DNA from: Streptococcus oriscaviae
Lineage (GTDB): Bacteria > Bacillota > Bacilli > Lactobacillales > Streptococcaceae
Direction of reading: 5' to 3'
Length of the DNA stretch: 64,000 nucleotides
NCBI RefSeq assembly: GCF_018137985.1
Contig: NZ_CP073084.1
Coordinates: 496,001 to 560,000, forward strand
Each line of letters opens with the position of its first letter. Within the stretch, counting starts at the first letter, position 1. Below the pieces are notes generated by a model. That model made no database searches and had not been told where the DNA came from. It worked only from the letters and a program-made list of their open reading frames with translations. Position numbers and translations under genes: made by a program. Positions 19,704 through 33,287 of the stretch are shown in pieces.

Positions 19704-19731
19704 ATTGTATCAAATTCCAGAAAAATTGCAA
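19704..19731 (-). promoter_or_regulatory. his operon promoter
   Basis: Minus strand TTGCAA (19726-19731), 16-base spacer, TACAAT (19704-19709). It lies just before the T-box leader, which would start near 19697. Confidence 0.75.
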
Positions 19732-19777
19732 GAATTATCAGAATTTTTTATTTACCCAATAAATGCCTCATCCGAAC

Positions 19778-19806
19778 TTGTTTGCCCTCTTTGATTTTGC
19801 TACAAT
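19778..19806 (+). promoter_or_regulatory. hisJ promoter
   Basis: TTGTTT (19778-19783), 17-base spacer, TACAAT (19801-19806). The predicted leader is only about 14 bases, mostly the AAAAGGAGG ribosome binding site. No T-box lies before hisJ. Confidence 0.75.
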
Positions 19807-19826
19807 AGGAGAAAAGGAGGTTTGCC

Positions 19827-20573
19827 ATGCGAGATAACCATTTACACACTCATCATTCCTATGACTCCGATGCCAGCTTTAAAGACTATCTGGCTTGCTA
19901 CGATGGGGAGATTGTAACAACAGAGCATTTTGACTTGTCCAACCCTTACAGCAAACAAGACGATGTTCCTGACTACGAGGCTTACTCAAAGGAAATCGCA
20001 GAGCTCAACCGTTTCTACGACAACCGCATCAAGAAGGGCATCGAAATTGGCTATTACCAGCCACGCGAAGCCGATATTATCGCCTACCTAGCTGACAAGA
20101 ACTTTGATTTAAAACTGTTATCTGTCCACCACAATGGAATCAATGACTATCTGGACGAGGAAGTAGCGGACATGGACAGACATACTGTTATAAGCGACTA
20201 CTTGAACCGCTTAGAGTATGCAATCGGCCGTATTCCTGCTGATGTTCTGGCTCATTTTGATTATGGCTTCCGACTTTTTGACCTATCTGTTGAGGAGCTA
20301 CAAGCCTATGAACCACAACTCATCCGCATTTTTCAAAAAATGATAAAGCACAACCTTGCCTTTGAACTCAATGCCAAGAGTATGTTCCTCTATCATCACG
20401 AACACCTCTATCGCTATGCTCTTAGTTTAGTGAAAGAATTGGGCTGCCACCGCTACTCAATCGGTTCTGACGGTCACCTGCCTGCCCACTTCCGCCTAGG
20501 TTTTGATCAGATGGCAACTCTTCTAAAAGAGGTTGGCATACCAAAAGAAGAAGTCATCAACTACCAAACTTAA
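19827..20573 (+). CDS. hisJ: PHP-family histidinol-phosphatase
   Basis: Protein of 248 residues with the PHP metal-binding start RDNHLHTHHSYDSD, further ligands in TTEHFDLSN, LLSVHHNG and LAHFDYGFR, and SIGSDGHLPAHF near the end. This family (HisJ/HisK) removes phosphate from histidinol phosphate, the activity missing from the monofunctional HisB here. It is divergent from hisC, so all pathway steps are encoded within 9.2 kb. AAAAGGAGG precedes the ATG. Confidence 0.93.
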   Translation: MRDNHLHTHHSYDSDASFKDYLACYDGEIVTTEHFDLSNPYSKQDDVPDYEAYSKEIAELNRFYDNRIKKGIEIGYYQPREADIIAYLADKNFDLKLLSVHHNGINDYLDEEVADMDRHTVISDYLNRLEYAIGRIPADVLAHFDYGFRLFDLSVEELQAYEPQLIRIFQKMIKHNLAFELNAKSMFLYHHEHLYRYALSLVKELGCHRYSIGSDGHLPAHFRLGFDQMATLLKEVGIPKEEVINYQT

Positions 20574-20591
20574 TACCTCTAAAGACACAGT

Positions 20592-20627
20592 AAAACCAGC
20601 TTCTAAGGATATTTAGAGGCTGGTTTA
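20592..20627. terminator. Bidirectional terminator between hisJ and endA
   Basis: AAACCAGC..CTAA and TTAG.GGCTGGTTT form a stem of about 12 bp with one bulge. T runs follow on both strands, serving two convergent genes. Confidence 0.75.
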
Positions 20628-20635
20628 TGTATTTT

Positions 20636-21472
20636 CTATTGATTCACATGAATTTCTCCGCTATGGTAGTCTATACTGAGACCACTTTGGACATTGGGAA
20701 TGAAGACATTAAATTCCAAACTGCCATCCGAAGACTTAGCTTCTAAGTGACTGCCAACTGCCACCAAATCTTCCTCATTGGCATAGATAAGGGTGACATG
20801 ATAGCGAACTCGCTTGTTCTGATCCAAAGCCTTACGAATTTGGGTTTCGTAGTAGTTTTGTCCGGTTGCGTCCTCCTGATTGGACTGGTTGGCCCAAGCT
20901 GTTTGGACAGCGATATTGGCTGGATTGCTCGTAGAAGCATCAAAGCCCTTAAGGCTTCCCACTAAGGAGTAAGCCAGCAAATGTCCACGGTCAACAGCAT
21001 GGTCATACTCTCCTTCCAGATTTTGAATCTGATGCCAGCCTGCGGGTGTCCAAGAAGTAGACCCATTGCCAGTTTCTTCACGGCTCTTGTATTGACGGGT
21101 CGCCTTAGTCAGCAAGGCGTTGGCCACTGTTGGAACCGTTTCTCCCTGAGCAGCCTTGGTCTTGTTTTCAGCGTAGGGCATGCTGGATACGGAAGCATCC
21201 AATTTTGTGACATTCCCATTGATTACAAAGGCCCCTGCACCATTCCATTCGATAGACTCTCCCAGTTGTTTTCTGACAGATTCTGTCAAAACAGAGCTAG
21301 CTAGTTCCTCAGAAGGGGCTGCCTCACTGGCTAGTGACTGATTGACAAAGTAGCTGCTACTTTGCTCCTGCGTAGGTTCTTCATTGAGTAAATAAGCCCC
21401 TGCAATGATGAGGACCGTCACTAAAAGACTAATTGCACTGGAAACTTGTTTTCCTAACCGTTTTTTTGCCAT
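20636..21472 (-). CDS. endA: DNA/RNA non-specific endonuclease (EndA family)
   Basis: Protein of 278 residues with one N-terminal membrane segment (about residues 11-29, [18 protein letters not shown]). A linker and a beta-beta-alpha-metal nuclease domain follow. The catalytic DRGHLLAYS and metal-binding Asn in WANQSN are present. In pneumococcus the membrane nuclease EndA degrades one strand of incoming DNA during transformation and also attacks neutrophil traps. Downstream of epuA and murA, the same order as in pneumococcus. It might serve DNA uptake or nucleotide scavenging. Confidence 0.92.
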   Translation of the reverse strand: MAKKRLGKQVSSAISLLVTVLIIAGAYLLNEEPTQEQSSSYFVNQSLASEAAPSEELASSVLTESVRKQLGESIEWNGAGAFVINGNVTKLDASVSSMPYAENKTKAAQGETVPTVANALLTKATRQYKSREETGNGSTSWTPAGWHQIQNLEGEYDHAVDRGHLLAYSLVGSLKGFDASTSNPANIAVQTAWANQSNQEDATGQNYYETQIRKALDQNKRVRYHVTLIYANEEDLVAVGSHLEAKSSDGSLEFNVFIPNVQSGLSIDYHSGEIHVNQ

Positions 21473-21502
21473 TGATTCTCCTATGAAAAAAGTAGGGAGG
21501 CC

Positions 21503-21694
21503 CTACTTTCCAGTAAATTTACTAATCAGTTCTTGCCACTTCTCTAGGGATAAAATGGCCCAGATATTTTCGCCATCGCCGATGACTCCGTAACCAACCA
21601 TGAGGCCTAAGCCCAAGGCGACGATAGCCAAAAGAGCAACTAGCAAGACCAAGAGGACCTGCTTGCCAACAAATGCAAAACTTTCTTTATCCAT
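21503..21694 (-). CDS. epuA: EpuA small membrane protein
   Basis: Protein of 63 residues with one long hydrophobic segment (residues 12-37) and a polar tail with IWAILSLEKWQEL. It matches the EpuA family (PF11772), often labelled RNA polymerase beta-like in databases although there is no sign of polymerase homology here. It starts three bases after murA and precedes endA, as in pneumococcus. Function unknown; the single membrane segment fits a membrane-associated role. Confidence 0.88.
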   Translation of the reverse strand: MDKESFAFVGKQVLLVLLVALLAIVALGLGLMVGYGVIGDGENIWAILSLEKWQELISKFTGK

Positions 21695-21697
21695 ATC

Positions 21698-22969
21698 TTA
21701 CTCTCCACTCACACGCTCAATGTCTGCACCAAGACTAGCTAATTTCTCATGGAAACGATAGTAGCCACGATCCAAGTGGGATAGTTTCCCAACCGTCGTT
21801 ACACCGTCTGCGACCAAACCAGATAGGATAAGGGCCGCACTGGCTCTTAAATCGGTTGATACCACTTCCGCCCCTTGGAGAGGCTCTCCTCCCATAATAA
21901 TAGCTGTGTCCCGCAAAATTTCTGAGTGCAGATCCATCCGACGCAATTCTTCCAAATGCTGGAAACGATTTTCAAAGACCGTTTCAATCATGGTTAATTC
22001 CCCCTTGGCAACAGCCATCAGGGCAGTGAACTGAGCTTGCATATCCGTTGGAAAACCGGGATGTGGTAAGGTTTTTACCGTCACCGGCTTCAATTGATGG
22101 ACAGTTGAGCGTACGCGGATGCCTTCTTCTTCTTCACTGACTTCCACACCCATTTCTTGCATTTTAGAAATAAGCGGTCGATTGTGTTCCCAAATAGCAT
22201 CCTTGACGAGGACATCACCACCTGTCATAGCCGCTGCCACCATAAAGGTTCCAGCTTCGATACGATCCTGTACGACCTGATGTTCAGCTCCGTATAGCCG
22301 CTCTACTCCTACGATGGTGATTGTTTCTGTACCAGCTCCTCTTACCTTGGCCCCCATCTTGTTGAGAAAGACCGCCAAATCAACGATTTCAGGCTCTCGC
22401 GCAGCATTTTCAATAACAGTCGTACCCTTGGCTAAGGTGGCTGCCATCATAAGGTTCTGTGTGGCACCAACACTTGGAAAATCCATGTAGATGTGAGCTC
22501 CACATAGCTGTTCCGCTCTAGCTTCGATATAACCAGCCCGCTGCTTGATTGTGGCTCCCATTGACTCCAAGCCTTTTAAATGAAGGTCAATCGGCCGACT
22601 TCCTATCGTACAGCCTCCTGGCATCGACACGCGTGCATAGCCATTCCGAGCTAGGATTGGGCCTAAAACCACGATTGAAGCCCGCATCTTATTAACATAT
22701 TTGTAGGGAGCTTCGCTACCCAAATCACCACTGGCATCAATGTAGACTTCTTTTTTACGTTGATTAAAGGTTACATCGACTCCTAAACCGCGTACCACAT
22801 TATTCATTGTAAAAACATCGGATAGGATGAGAACATTAGCGAGAGTTGTCTGCCCTTCACTGGCCAAAACAGTTGCCGCTAAAAGCGGAAGAACCGCATT
22901 CTTTGCTCCTTCAATCGTGACCTGTCCTTCCAGACGGGTCTTCCCACCTCTAACAATAATTTTATCCAT
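21698..22969 (-). CDS. murA: UDP-N-acetylglucosamine 1-carboxyvinyltransferase
   Basis: Protein of 423 residues, full length. It transfers enolpyruvate from PEP to UDP-GlcNAc, the first committed step of peptidoglycan synthesis. The fosfomycin-reactive cysteine is present in [39 protein letters not shown] and [14 protein letters not shown] are family motifs. Low-GC Gram-positives have two MurA paralogues; the neighbours epuA and endA suggest the MurA1 type. It follows the DUF1146 gene by 33 bases. Confidence 0.97.
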   Translation of the reverse strand: MDKIIVRGGKTRLEGQVTIEGAKNAVLPLLAATVLASEGQTTLANVLILSDVFTMNNVVRGLGVDVTFNQRKKEVYIDASGDLGSEAPYKYVNKMRASIVVLGPILARNGYARVSMPGGCTIGSRPIDLHLKGLESMGATIKQRAGYIEARAEQLCGAHIYMDFPSVGATQNLMMAATLAKGTTVIENAAREPEIVDLAVFLNKMGAKVRGAGTETITIVGVERLYGAEHQVVQDRIEAGTFMVAAAMTGGDVLVKDAIWEHNRPLISKMQEMGVEVSEEEEGIRVRSTVHQLKPVTVKTLPHPGFPTDMQAQFTALMAVAKGELTMIETVFENRFQHLEELRRMDLHSEILRDTAIIMGGEPLQGAEVVSTDLRASAALILSGLVADGVTTVGKLSHLDRGYYRFHEKLASLGADIERVSGE

Positions 22970-23002
22970 GTAAACTCCTTTGTCCTCAAGATTTTTCAGC
23001 GC

Positions 23003-23233
23003 TTAACTCAATCCCAGCGACAGGGAGCGACCGATAGCTAAAATATGTAAAAAGAAAGTCGATACCAAATAGCCCAGGGCAATGGCAAAAAAGAGAATCA
23101 ACAGTTGAATCTTTCTCTGATTGTTGCCTGATACCTTCATCCACTTGGACCAATCAACGACTGTTACCAAGAGGTGGTGGGCAATGTAGATAAACAAGAT
23201 ATGACTTAAAAATTCTAAAAATGAAGTAATCAT
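23003..23233 (-). CDS. DUF1146 (YwzB-type) membrane protein
   Basis: Protein of 76 residues with two hydrophobic segments (about 8-25 and 47-70) and the central VVDWSKWMK. It is a member of the DUF1146 family, commonly found next to ATP synthase and murA in Firmicutes. Function unknown. The ATG lies six bases after an extended -10 and lacks a ribosome binding site, so the message may be leaderless. It is first in an operon with murA, epuA and endA. Confidence 0.85.
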   Translation of the reverse strand: MITSFLEFLSHILFIYIAHHLLVTVVDWSKWMKVSGNNQRKIQLLILFFAIALGYLVSTFFLHILAIGRSLSLGLS

Positions 23234-23239
23234 GTTCCC

Positions 23240-23248
23240 ATTATACCA
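23240..23248 (-). promoter_or_regulatory. Extended -10 promoter of the DUF1146-murA-epuA-endA operon
   Basis: Minus strand TGG-TATAAT, hexamer at 23240-23245. Exactly six bases (GGGAAC) separate it from the ATG at 23233. Confidence 0.65.
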
Positions 23249-23325
23249 AATTTTCAGAAAGAAAGTTTCATTTAAACCCTTCTGTTAAAAAAGAAACATT
23301 CCTGTCATTTCCCTGTAAAAGAAGG

Positions 23326-23360
23326 ACAAAAGAGGCGAGTCAAAGGGCTCGTCTCTTTTT
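23326..23360 (-). terminator. ATP synthase operon terminator
   Basis: AAAAGAGACGAG and CTCGCCTCTTTT on the minus strand form a 12-bp stem with one G-T pair around an 8-base loop, immediately after the atpC stop. It separates the ATP synthase operon from the DUF1146-murA unit. Confidence 0.85.
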
Positions 23361-23776
23361 TATCTATTTCCACAACGAATACGGTTGATGGCCCGCTGAA
23401 GGGCAACGCTAGCACGACGTTCCATATCGATATTGTGGGCGTTGTGCGCTTCTTCAATTTCACGCTCCGCTCGCAATTTGGCCCGTTCCGCCCGACTGAC
23501 ATCAATATCCCGCTCGCGCTCTGCCGAATCCGACACAATGGTAATCATGTCCTTGGAAATCTCAATGATACCACCGTTGACAGCAATCCAGTCCACATGA
23601 TTTTCATCATCAACACGGCGAACCTTGATTTCGTCAATCTCCAAAACAGCAATCAGGTCGATATGGCCGGGATAGACTCCCAACTCCCCTTCAGTTGTTT
23701 TGACCAAGACGAAGGCCGCATGGTGGTCATACTTTATTCCGTCTGGCGTTACAATCTGTACTGTCATTTGAGCCAT
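23360..23776 (-). CDS. atpC: F1F0 ATP synthase epsilon subunit
   Basis: Protein of 138 residues. It has an N-terminal beta sandwich ([33 protein letters not shown]) and a C-terminal helical hairpin rich in charged residues. Epsilon couples the F1 rotor to the c ring and can inhibit hydrolysis. The ATG at 23776 follows GAGG by six bases; 23779 is one codon earlier. Last of eight atp genes, ten bases after atpD. Confidence 0.97.
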   Translation of the reverse strand: MAQMTVQIVTPDGIKYDHHAAFVLVKTTEGELGVYPGHIDLIAVLEIDEIKVRRVDDENHVDWIAVNGGIIEISKDMITIVSDSAERERDIDVSRAERAKLRAEREIEEAHNAHNIDMERRASVALQRAINRIRCGNR

Positions 23777-23785
23777 CATACACCT

Positions 23786-26088
<2,303 letters not shown>

Positions 26089-26100
26089 ACAACCTCTCCT

Positions 26101-27606
26101 TTACTTAAAGACAGACTGGTCTTTGAACTCCTGAATAGCAGCGTTCAAGTCATCTGTGTCCGGCAAATCCTTGGTTGTGCGAATAACATCCAGCAAAGTA
26201 TCGTGATGCAAATCAAAGTAGGCATAGAGCTCTTCTTCAAAGGTCAGAATATCTGCAATCGGCACGGAATCCAAGAAACCATTGGTAAGGGCATAGAGAA
26301 TCAAGACCTGTTTCTCCACAGGTAATGGTTTATGCAAGGGTTGTTTCAACACTTCCACTGTCCGACGGCCTCGATTGAGCTTGGCTTGCGTTGCCGCATC
26401 CAAATCAGAACCAAACTGAGTGAAGGCTTCCAACTCGCGGTAAGAAGCAAGGTCAATACGCAGGGTACCTGCCACCTTCTTCATGGCCTTGATTTGAGCA
26501 GACCCACCTACACGGGACACAGAAGACCCCGCATCAATAGCTGGACGAATCCCTGAATTGAACAAATCATCCTTCAAGAAAATTTGCCCATCTGTAATCG
26601 AAATCACGTTAGTTGCAATATAGGCGGAAATATCACCTGCTTGTGTTTCGATAAAAGGCAGAGCTGTAATCGAGCCACCGCCCAACTCATCAGAAACCTT
26701 GGCAGACCGCTCCAAGAGGCGGCTGTGCAGGTAAAAGACATCACCTGGATAGGCTTCCCGACCTGGAGGACGACGAAGCAACAGTGACAATTCACGGTAA
26801 GCCACAGCCTGTTTTGACAAATCATCATACACAATCAAAACATGCTTGCCTTCATACATGAATTCCTCAGCCATGGCAACACCAGCATAAGGTGCTAAAA
26901 ATAGCAAGGGTGAAGGTTGAGAGGCTGAAGCAGTCACGACAATCGTGTAGTCCAAGGCACCATACTGACGCAGGGTTTCAACCTGTGTACGAACAGTTGA
27001 TTCCTTTTGTCCGATGGCCACATAGATACAGATCATGTCCTGCCCTTTTTGGTTGAGGATGGCATCAATAGCTACGGATGTTTTTCCTGTTTGGCGGTCA
27101 CCGATAATCAGCTCACGTTGTCCGCGACCAATCGGCACGAGGGCATCGATGGCCTTGAGACCTGTCTGAAGCGGTTCGTTGACTGACTTACGCTGCATAA
27201 CCCCTGGCGCTGGGTATTCAATCGGACGTGTCTTATTGGTTCGAATATCCCCCAGACCATCAACTGGCTGTCCCAAAGGATTGATGACACGACCAATTAA
27301 GGCGGAACCGACCGGAACCTCCATGATTTTACCAGTTCTGCGGACAACTGAGCCTTCACGAATATCGGTAAACTCTCCGAGGATGATAATTCCGACATCA
27401 TTGGTTTCCAAGTTTTGTGCCATACCAATAGTGCCATTCTCGAAAATGAGGAGTTCTCCGCTCATCGCATTATCAAGACCTTGAGCGCGAGCAATTCCAT
27501 CACCGATATAGGTTACGACCCCTGTTTCTGTATAGTCAAAATCAGGTTGAAAACCCTCAATTTGTTGTTTTAGTAAAGCGCTAATTTCTTGTGCATTTAT
27601 CACCAA
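26101..27606 (-). CDS. atpA: F1F0 ATP synthase alpha subunit
   Basis: Protein of 501 residues. The non-catalytic P-loop is [13 protein letters not shown] near residue 170; [18 protein letters not shown] and the arginine-finger region [12 protein letters not shown] are present. The frame opens TTG GTG ATA AAT with no ATG nearby. Relatives start MAINAQEI, so TTG at 27606 or GTG at 27603 must initiate. A weak GTGGTG ribosome binding site lies upstream. The rare start is unusual for a protein needed in three copies per complex. Confidence 0.97.
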   Translation of the reverse strand: MVINAQEISALLKQQIEGFQPDFDYTETGVVTYIGDGIARAQGLDNAMSGELLIFENGTIGMAQNLETNDVGIIILGEFTDIREGSVVRRTGKIMEVPVGSALIGRVINPLGQPVDGLGDIRTNKTRPIEYPAPGVMQRKSVNEPLQTGLKAIDALVPIGRGQRELIIGDRQTGKTSVAIDAILNQKGQDMICIYVAIGQKESTVRTQVETLRQYGALDYTIVVTASASQPSPLLFLAPYAGVAMAEEFMYEGKHVLIVYDDLSKQAVAYRELSLLLRRPPGREAYPGDVFYLHSRLLERSAKVSDELGGGSITALPFIETQAGDISAYIATNVISITDGQIFLKDDLFNSGIRPAIDAGSSVSRVGGSAQIKAMKKVAGTLRIDLASYRELEAFTQFGSDLDAATQAKLNRGRRTVEVLKQPLHKPLPVEKQVLILYALTNGFLDSVPIADILTFEEELYAYFDLHHDTLLDVIRTTKDLPDTDDLNAAIQEFKDQSVFK

Positions 27607-27625
27607 AAGAACACCACTTTCTATT

Positions 27626-28159
27626 TTACAATTTATTTCTTATCTCTCTCAACTGTGTTCGGACACTGGCGTCAATGACCTTATGGTTGATGGTCACGAC
27701 AAAACCACCGAGCAAACTCTGATCAAGTTCTTCGATGATATGACGCACCCGTAAGGAGAATCGTTTTTCAATAAGGCGGCTAAGACGCTCTTTTTGTTCA
27801 GGAGATAGCGGATAGACCGAGACCAAATGAGCATCAAACTCATTTTTGCTCTTGCTAATCTGCAACAAGATTCGATCCAAGGTTTCTAATAGCAAGTCGG
27901 CATGGCCATCACTGATGACCTCCTCTATTAAATCATTGACCTGACGGTAAGTTGACTGACGAACAGTCCGAACAAAATCCGCCTTTTCTTCTTTTGAAAC
28001 TGTTCCTGAGAGAAGGATGCGATTTAACTTGCTATCTATGATAATGGTAATCAGATCCGAAATTTGGTCATAGATATCCCAAATTTCTTCCTTATCACTA
28101 ACTCGGTCAACGAATGATTGAGCGTATCTTTGCACTAGGGCATTTTCTCTAGCATTCAT
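27626..28159 (-). CDS. atpH: F1F0 ATP synthase delta subunit
   Basis: Protein of 177 residues. The N-terminal helical bundle begins [18 protein letters not shown], and the C-terminal region has [25 protein letters not shown], the family signature. Delta clamps the peripheral stalk (b) to the top of F1. It starts one base after the atpF stop. Confidence 0.97.
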   Translation of the reverse strand: MNARENALVQRYAQSFVDRVSDKEEIWDIYDQISDLITIIIDSKLNRILLSGTVSKEEKADFVRTVRQSTYRQVNDLIEEVISDGHADLLLETLDRILLQISKSKNEFDAHLVSVYPLSPEQKERLSRLIEKRFSLRVRHIIEELDQSLLGGFVVTINHKVIDASVRTQLREIRNKL

Positions 28160-28160
28160 T

Positions 28161-28667
28161 TTACTTATCTCCTAGTTTATCAATATAGCGGTCAATCAAG
28201 TCACTGTGGGCTTGCTTATCCAAGTCCTCCAAAATGATTTTCCCAGCCAAATCAACGGCCAAGTCTGCTACTTGAATGTGAAGATTTTCCTGTGCTTCAC
28301 GCTTTTCGGCTTCGATTTCAAGCTCTGCCTTGGTTTTCATTGCTTGAATTTCAACATCAGCCTGTTCCAAAATCCGTTTTTTCTCAAGCTTGGCACGCTC
28401 AACCGCATCTTGGATAATCTTTTGGCCTTCCAAACGGCCTTGCGCCAATTCGTCTTCCCGTTGCTTAACAAGGTCTGAAGCCACAGTCAATTTTTCTTCA
28501 GCAGCATCAATATCACCTGCAATTTTTGCGGCACGGGCTTCAAAAATACCGGTGATCCTTTGCCAAGCAAAGAGTCGAATCAATACGATTAAAACTGCGA
28601 ACGAAGCCGTTACCAAGATAAAATTACCAAGGATGGTACTAGGCTGCGTAGTTAATACTGTCACCAT
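28161..28667 (-). CDS. atpF: F1F0 ATP synthase b subunit
   Basis: Protein of 168 residues with one N-terminal membrane segment (residues 13-32) and a long charged coiled coil (residues 40-145), forming the peripheral stator stalk. The family's conserved region near the membrane has [18 protein letters not shown]. It starts 17 bases after atpB with an AAAGGG site. Full length. Confidence 0.96.
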   Translation of the reverse strand: MVTVLTTQPSTILGNFILVTASFAVLIVLIRLFAWQRITGIFEARAAKIAGDIDAAEEKLTVASDLVKQREDELAQGRLEGQKIIQDAVERAKLEKKRILEQADVEIQAMKTKAELEIEAEKREAQENLHIQVADLAVDLAGKIILEDLDKQAHSDLIDRYIDKLGDK

Positions 28668-28684
28668 GAATCTTTTTCCCTTTC

Positions 28685-29401
28685 CTATTCACTTTCACCA
28701 TTGATTTTTTTATTCAAGTACATCGAAACCAACATGATAAATACATAGCCCTGCAAGCATGAAATAAAGACAGAAAAGGCTGTCCAAATAATGTTCAAGA
28801 GGAGGGCGATGGGGTAAGCAAATGCACTTTGTTGCGATAATTGGAGAAGAAGGGATACCAGCACTTCACCGGCATAAATATTACCGTACAAACGAAGGGC
28901 TAATGAAACCAAGTTTGTCACTTCTTCCAGAATATTCATCGGTGTCATGGCAGCTGGTGTCACAAAGGACATCAGATAAGCCTTGAACCCACGACGGCGA
29001 ATACCTTCAACATGACAAAATACAATCGCAATGGTCGCTAGACCAAAGTCATAGGCCATATTGGCTGTTGGAGAGGTCCAAAAATTGTATCCTTCAGGCG
29101 TTTCCAATTTTGTCATCAAACCTAGGTTGTTGGCAACCAAAAGGAAAGTAAAAACCGTGAAGAAAAAGAGTGCGTAGCGCTTCGCTTCTTCATCACCCAA
29201 ATTTCCTTTTGTGAAGTTAACCGTTAGCTCATAGACATATTCCAGAACATTCTGCTTGCCCTTTGGTTTCATCTCCATGCGGCGACTAGCCCAGAAGACA
29301 AGGAAGAAAATAATGGCAACGGTAATAGCAGAAACTAATACCAGAGTCAAATCAAAGGTTACGGGACCAAGGGTAAGGGTTGGACTTGCATGTTCTTCCA
29401 A
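28685..29401 (-). CDS. atpB: F1F0 ATP synthase a subunit
   Basis: Protein of 238 residues with five or six membrane segments. The essential arginine is in [17 protein letters not shown], which faces the c-ring glutamate in the proton half-channels. It lies second in the operon, after atpE; in most bacteria outside the lactic group atpB comes first. It starts 34 bases after atpE with a GGGGG-type site. Confidence 0.97.
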   Translation of the reverse strand: MEEHASPTLTLGPVTFDLTLVLVSAITVAIIFFLVFWASRRMEMKPKGKQNVLEYVYELTVNFTKGNLGDEEAKRYALFFFTVFTFLLVANNLGLMTKLETPEGYNFWTSPTANMAYDFGLATIAIVFCHVEGIRRRGFKAYLMSFVTPAAMTPMNILEEVTNLVSLALRLYGNIYAGEVLVSLLLQLSQQSAFAYPIALLLNIIWTAFSVFISCLQGYVFIMLVSMYLNKKINGESE

Positions 29402-29435
29402 TTGAGGTTCCCCCTTTTTATTTCTATTTTACTGA

Positions 29436-29636
29436 TTATTGAAGGACGAACGTCATGGCCAAGGTAACGAAGAAGGTACCTTCGATAAAGGCAACACCCA
29501 AGAACACTCCTGCCATCAGTTTGCTTTGTAATTCAGGTTGACGCGCTGTGGAACTCAGGTAACTTGCAACCAATAGTCCCTCACCGATACTGACACCAAG
29601 ACAGGCCAAACCTAAAGCTAATGCGCCTAAATTCAT
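29436..29636 (-). CDS. atpE: F1F0 ATP synthase c subunit
   Basis: Protein of 66 residues with two membrane helices and a short polar loop (STARQPELQSK). The proton-binding glutamate is in GVAFIEGTFF. The ATG at 29636 has AAAGGAG upstream; the open frame reaches 29732 but without a binding site. First gene of the operon, as in other streptococci, which suits the high copy number of c in the ring. Confidence 0.97.
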   Translation of the reverse strand: MNLGALALGLACLGVSIGEGLLVASYLSSTARQPELQSKLMAGVFLGVAFIEGTFFVTLAMTFVLQ

Positions 29637-29670
29637 AATGAATTCTCCTTTAAAATTTTTATACCTAGTA

Positions 29671-29699
29671 AGCATACTCCTAAAAAGAGCTTTTGTCAA
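29671..29699 (-). promoter_or_regulatory. ATP synthase operon promoter
   Basis: Minus strand consensus TTGACA (29694-29699), 17-base spacer, TATGCT (29671-29676). The leader is about 30 bases. Confidence 0.85.
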
Positions 29700-29741
29700 G
29701 GAAATACCGCCTTTGGAAGCGTTTAAAACCACCGCAGGAAA

Positions 29742-29772
29742 AACAAAAAGAAAAGACGAATAATCTTTTCTT
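29742..29772 (-). terminator. Terminator of the ligA-lipid kinase unit
   Basis: Minus strand AAGAAAAGA pairs with TCTTTTCTT around a 7-base loop and TTT follows. It lies just beyond the lipid kinase stop at 29778. Confidence 0.75.
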
Positions 29773-29777
29773 CCTAT

Positions 29778-30821
29778 TTATATAATTTCTTTTAAACGGG
29801 CACTTTCTTCCACGAAACACTGGGTCATTTTTTCAATCTTGAGTTCTTCTGTGTCCAAGGTAATCGCCTGCTCGGAAACCTTGTCCGTATCTGCAAAAAA
29901 TTCAATATGATTGGACAAGTTGCTCAAGATGACCGGCGCCTCTCCGCCATACTCACCATCAAGGTTAATCAGGAGCCTGCGCTGTTCCTCGTCTAGCGAT
30001 TCAATCTGGAGCTTACGAGTTTTGATGTACTCAATCTTGTCGCTTTCGATATGTTTTCCGCCATCAATGACCAATCGAATCAGATGAAGGATTTCAAACA
30101 AATTCCCCGTCTTGACCATAATGAGGGTGAAGTGTCCATCATCCAGTTTGGCATCAGGTACAATCTGCTCAAAGCCACCAATCGAATTGGTCAAGGCAAC
30201 AAAAATCATAGAAACCTTGCCTTCAAAAACTCCCTGATCATGCTTAACACGAACGGGAATAAATTGAACCTGAGGCAATAGCTCTGCTCCTTTGACCACA
30301 TAGGCTAAATAACCAAAGGTTGTCTTGAGTTGGCTCGGTACGCTGTATGTCAACTCAGTGAGCGTTCCCGCCGCAGCAATATTGATAAAGTAGTGCCGAT
30401 TGTCCTGTCCATCCTTCTTGTTTTGTGCCAGTCCGATGTCCATCAAGATGGTCTGATTCTTACCAATCAATCTCGCTGCTTCAATTGGATTTCCTCTTGG
30501 AACCTTGAGGGCCCGAGCGTAGTCATTGGTGGTTCCTGTTGGGATGATGGCCATTTTGGGCCGCCTTCTCAGCGGAGCGATGCCATTCACCACTTCGTTA
30601 ATCGTGCCGTCACCACCAGCCGCCACAATCAAATCAAAACCCGCTCTGGCAGCCCGTTCCGCTTCATTCTTGGCGGAATCCTTAGCTGCTGTGGTCTGAA
30701 AGGCAGAGGTTTCGTAACCGAATCCTTCCAAAATATCCAAGACCTCCGCGACATTTTTCTTCATGATTTCTTGACCGGAGGTTGGATTATAAATCAATCG
30801 TGCTCGTTTTCTATTTAGCAT
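29778..30821 (-). CDS. dagK: Diacylglycerol/lipid kinase family protein
   Basis: Protein of 347 residues of the DAGK catalytic family (DgkB/YegS type). The nucleotide-binding motif is LIVAAGGDGTINEVVNGIA near residue 65. RLIYNPTSGQE at the N terminus and LLINLDGEYGGEAP near residue 290 are family signatures. It probably rephosphorylates diacylglycerol released by lipoteichoic acid synthesis. It starts nine bases after ligA, so the two are co-transcribed. Confidence 0.93.
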   Translation of the reverse strand: MLNRKRARLIYNPTSGQEIMKKNVAEVLDILEGFGYETSAFQTTAAKDSAKNEAERAARAGFDLIVAAGGDGTINEVVNGIAPLRRRPKMAIIPTGTTNDYARALKVPRGNPIEAARLIGKNQTILMDIGLAQNKKDGQDNRHYFINIAAAGTLTELTYSVPSQLKTTFGYLAYVVKGAELLPQVQFIPVRVKHDQGVFEGKVSMIFVALTNSIGGFEQIVPDAKLDDGHFTLIMVKTGNLFEILHLIRLVIDGGKHIESDKIEYIKTRKLQIESLDEEQRRLLINLDGEYGGEAPVILSNLSNHIEFFADTDKVSEQAITLDTEELKIEKMTQCFVEESARLKEII

Positions 30822-30830
30822 ATTCGTACC

Positions 30831-32804
<1,974 letters not shown>

Positions 32805-32928
32805 TGTTTATTTATAGAATTATCAAATCTTCACTTCAGGTTTGGGTTTTAAATTTTCTAAAGCTAGGATAGGAATCTTCGGCCCGCAAAACTGAAGATT
32901 TGAGCTGTCCTCAAGTAGCGGTGAAAAG

Positions 32929-32966
32929 ATAAAGAGGCAGACTTACGAACAGCCCGCCTCTGTTTA
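32929..32966. terminator. Probable terminator hairpin
   Basis: AAAGAGGC and GCCTCTGTTT form a stem around a loop of about 17 bases; TTTTTTT follows on the plus side and T-rich sequence on the minus side. It probably ends the minus-strand hypothetical gene just upstream. Confidence 0.5.
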
Positions 32967-33012
32967 TAATTTTTTTGGTAATTACACCTTCCAAAAAGGG
33001 CGCTAGGGGCGA

Positions 33013-33204
33013 TTATTTCACCTTGAACATCATTGTATCATATTCGTCAATTATATTGTAAGTTTCTGGTTCTATTATGGTCAAACCAAATGATACATTC
33101 AATAATTTTAATGTATCTCCAATCTTGTCTTTCTCGATATCATTAAAATACAAATCAATCGCTTCAAGGGCTTTGGTTTTATTCCTTATTTTTCCTCCAA
33201 TCAA
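33013..33204 (-). CDS. Hypothetical protein, possibly a gene remnant (63 aa)
   Basis: Open frame of 63 codons reading IGGKIRNKTKALEAIDLYF, then DTLKLLNVSFGLTIIEPETYN, ending MMFKVK. The first usable start is TTG at 33204 with no ribosome binding site before it, and the GGAGG present lies inside the frame. No family is recognised. It could be the 3' end of a decayed gene, since the frame stays open nine more codons upstream before a stop. The region is AT-rich compared with its neighbours. Confidence 0.35.
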   Translation of the reverse strand: MIGGKIRNKTKALEAIDLYFNDIEKDKIGDTLKLLNVSFGLTIIEPETYNIIDEYDTMMFKVK

Positions 33205-33272
33205 TAGATTTAAATTAGTTGTTGCTAATTAAGTAGGGTTGTCAAGGATTTATCTAAACAAGCAAACCATTT

Positions 33273-33287
33273 TTGAAAACGCATTCT
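33273..33287. promoter_or_regulatory. CcpA cre-like site
   Basis: TTGAAAACGCATTCT matches the consensus WTGNAANCGNWNNCW at every position. It lies about 70 bases upstream of the minus-strand hypothetical frame and 130 bases upstream of the 44-residue gene. Target not obvious. Confidence 0.5.

Noticed and set aside
19389..19808. 139-codon plus-strand frame between hisC and hisJ
   Set aside because: It runs antisense through the T-box leader and the his promoter; the sequence is explained by RNA structure and has no ribosome binding site.
29637..29732. N-terminal extension of atpE
   Set aside because: It would cover the consensus promoter, and the c subunit is normally 65-70 residues.
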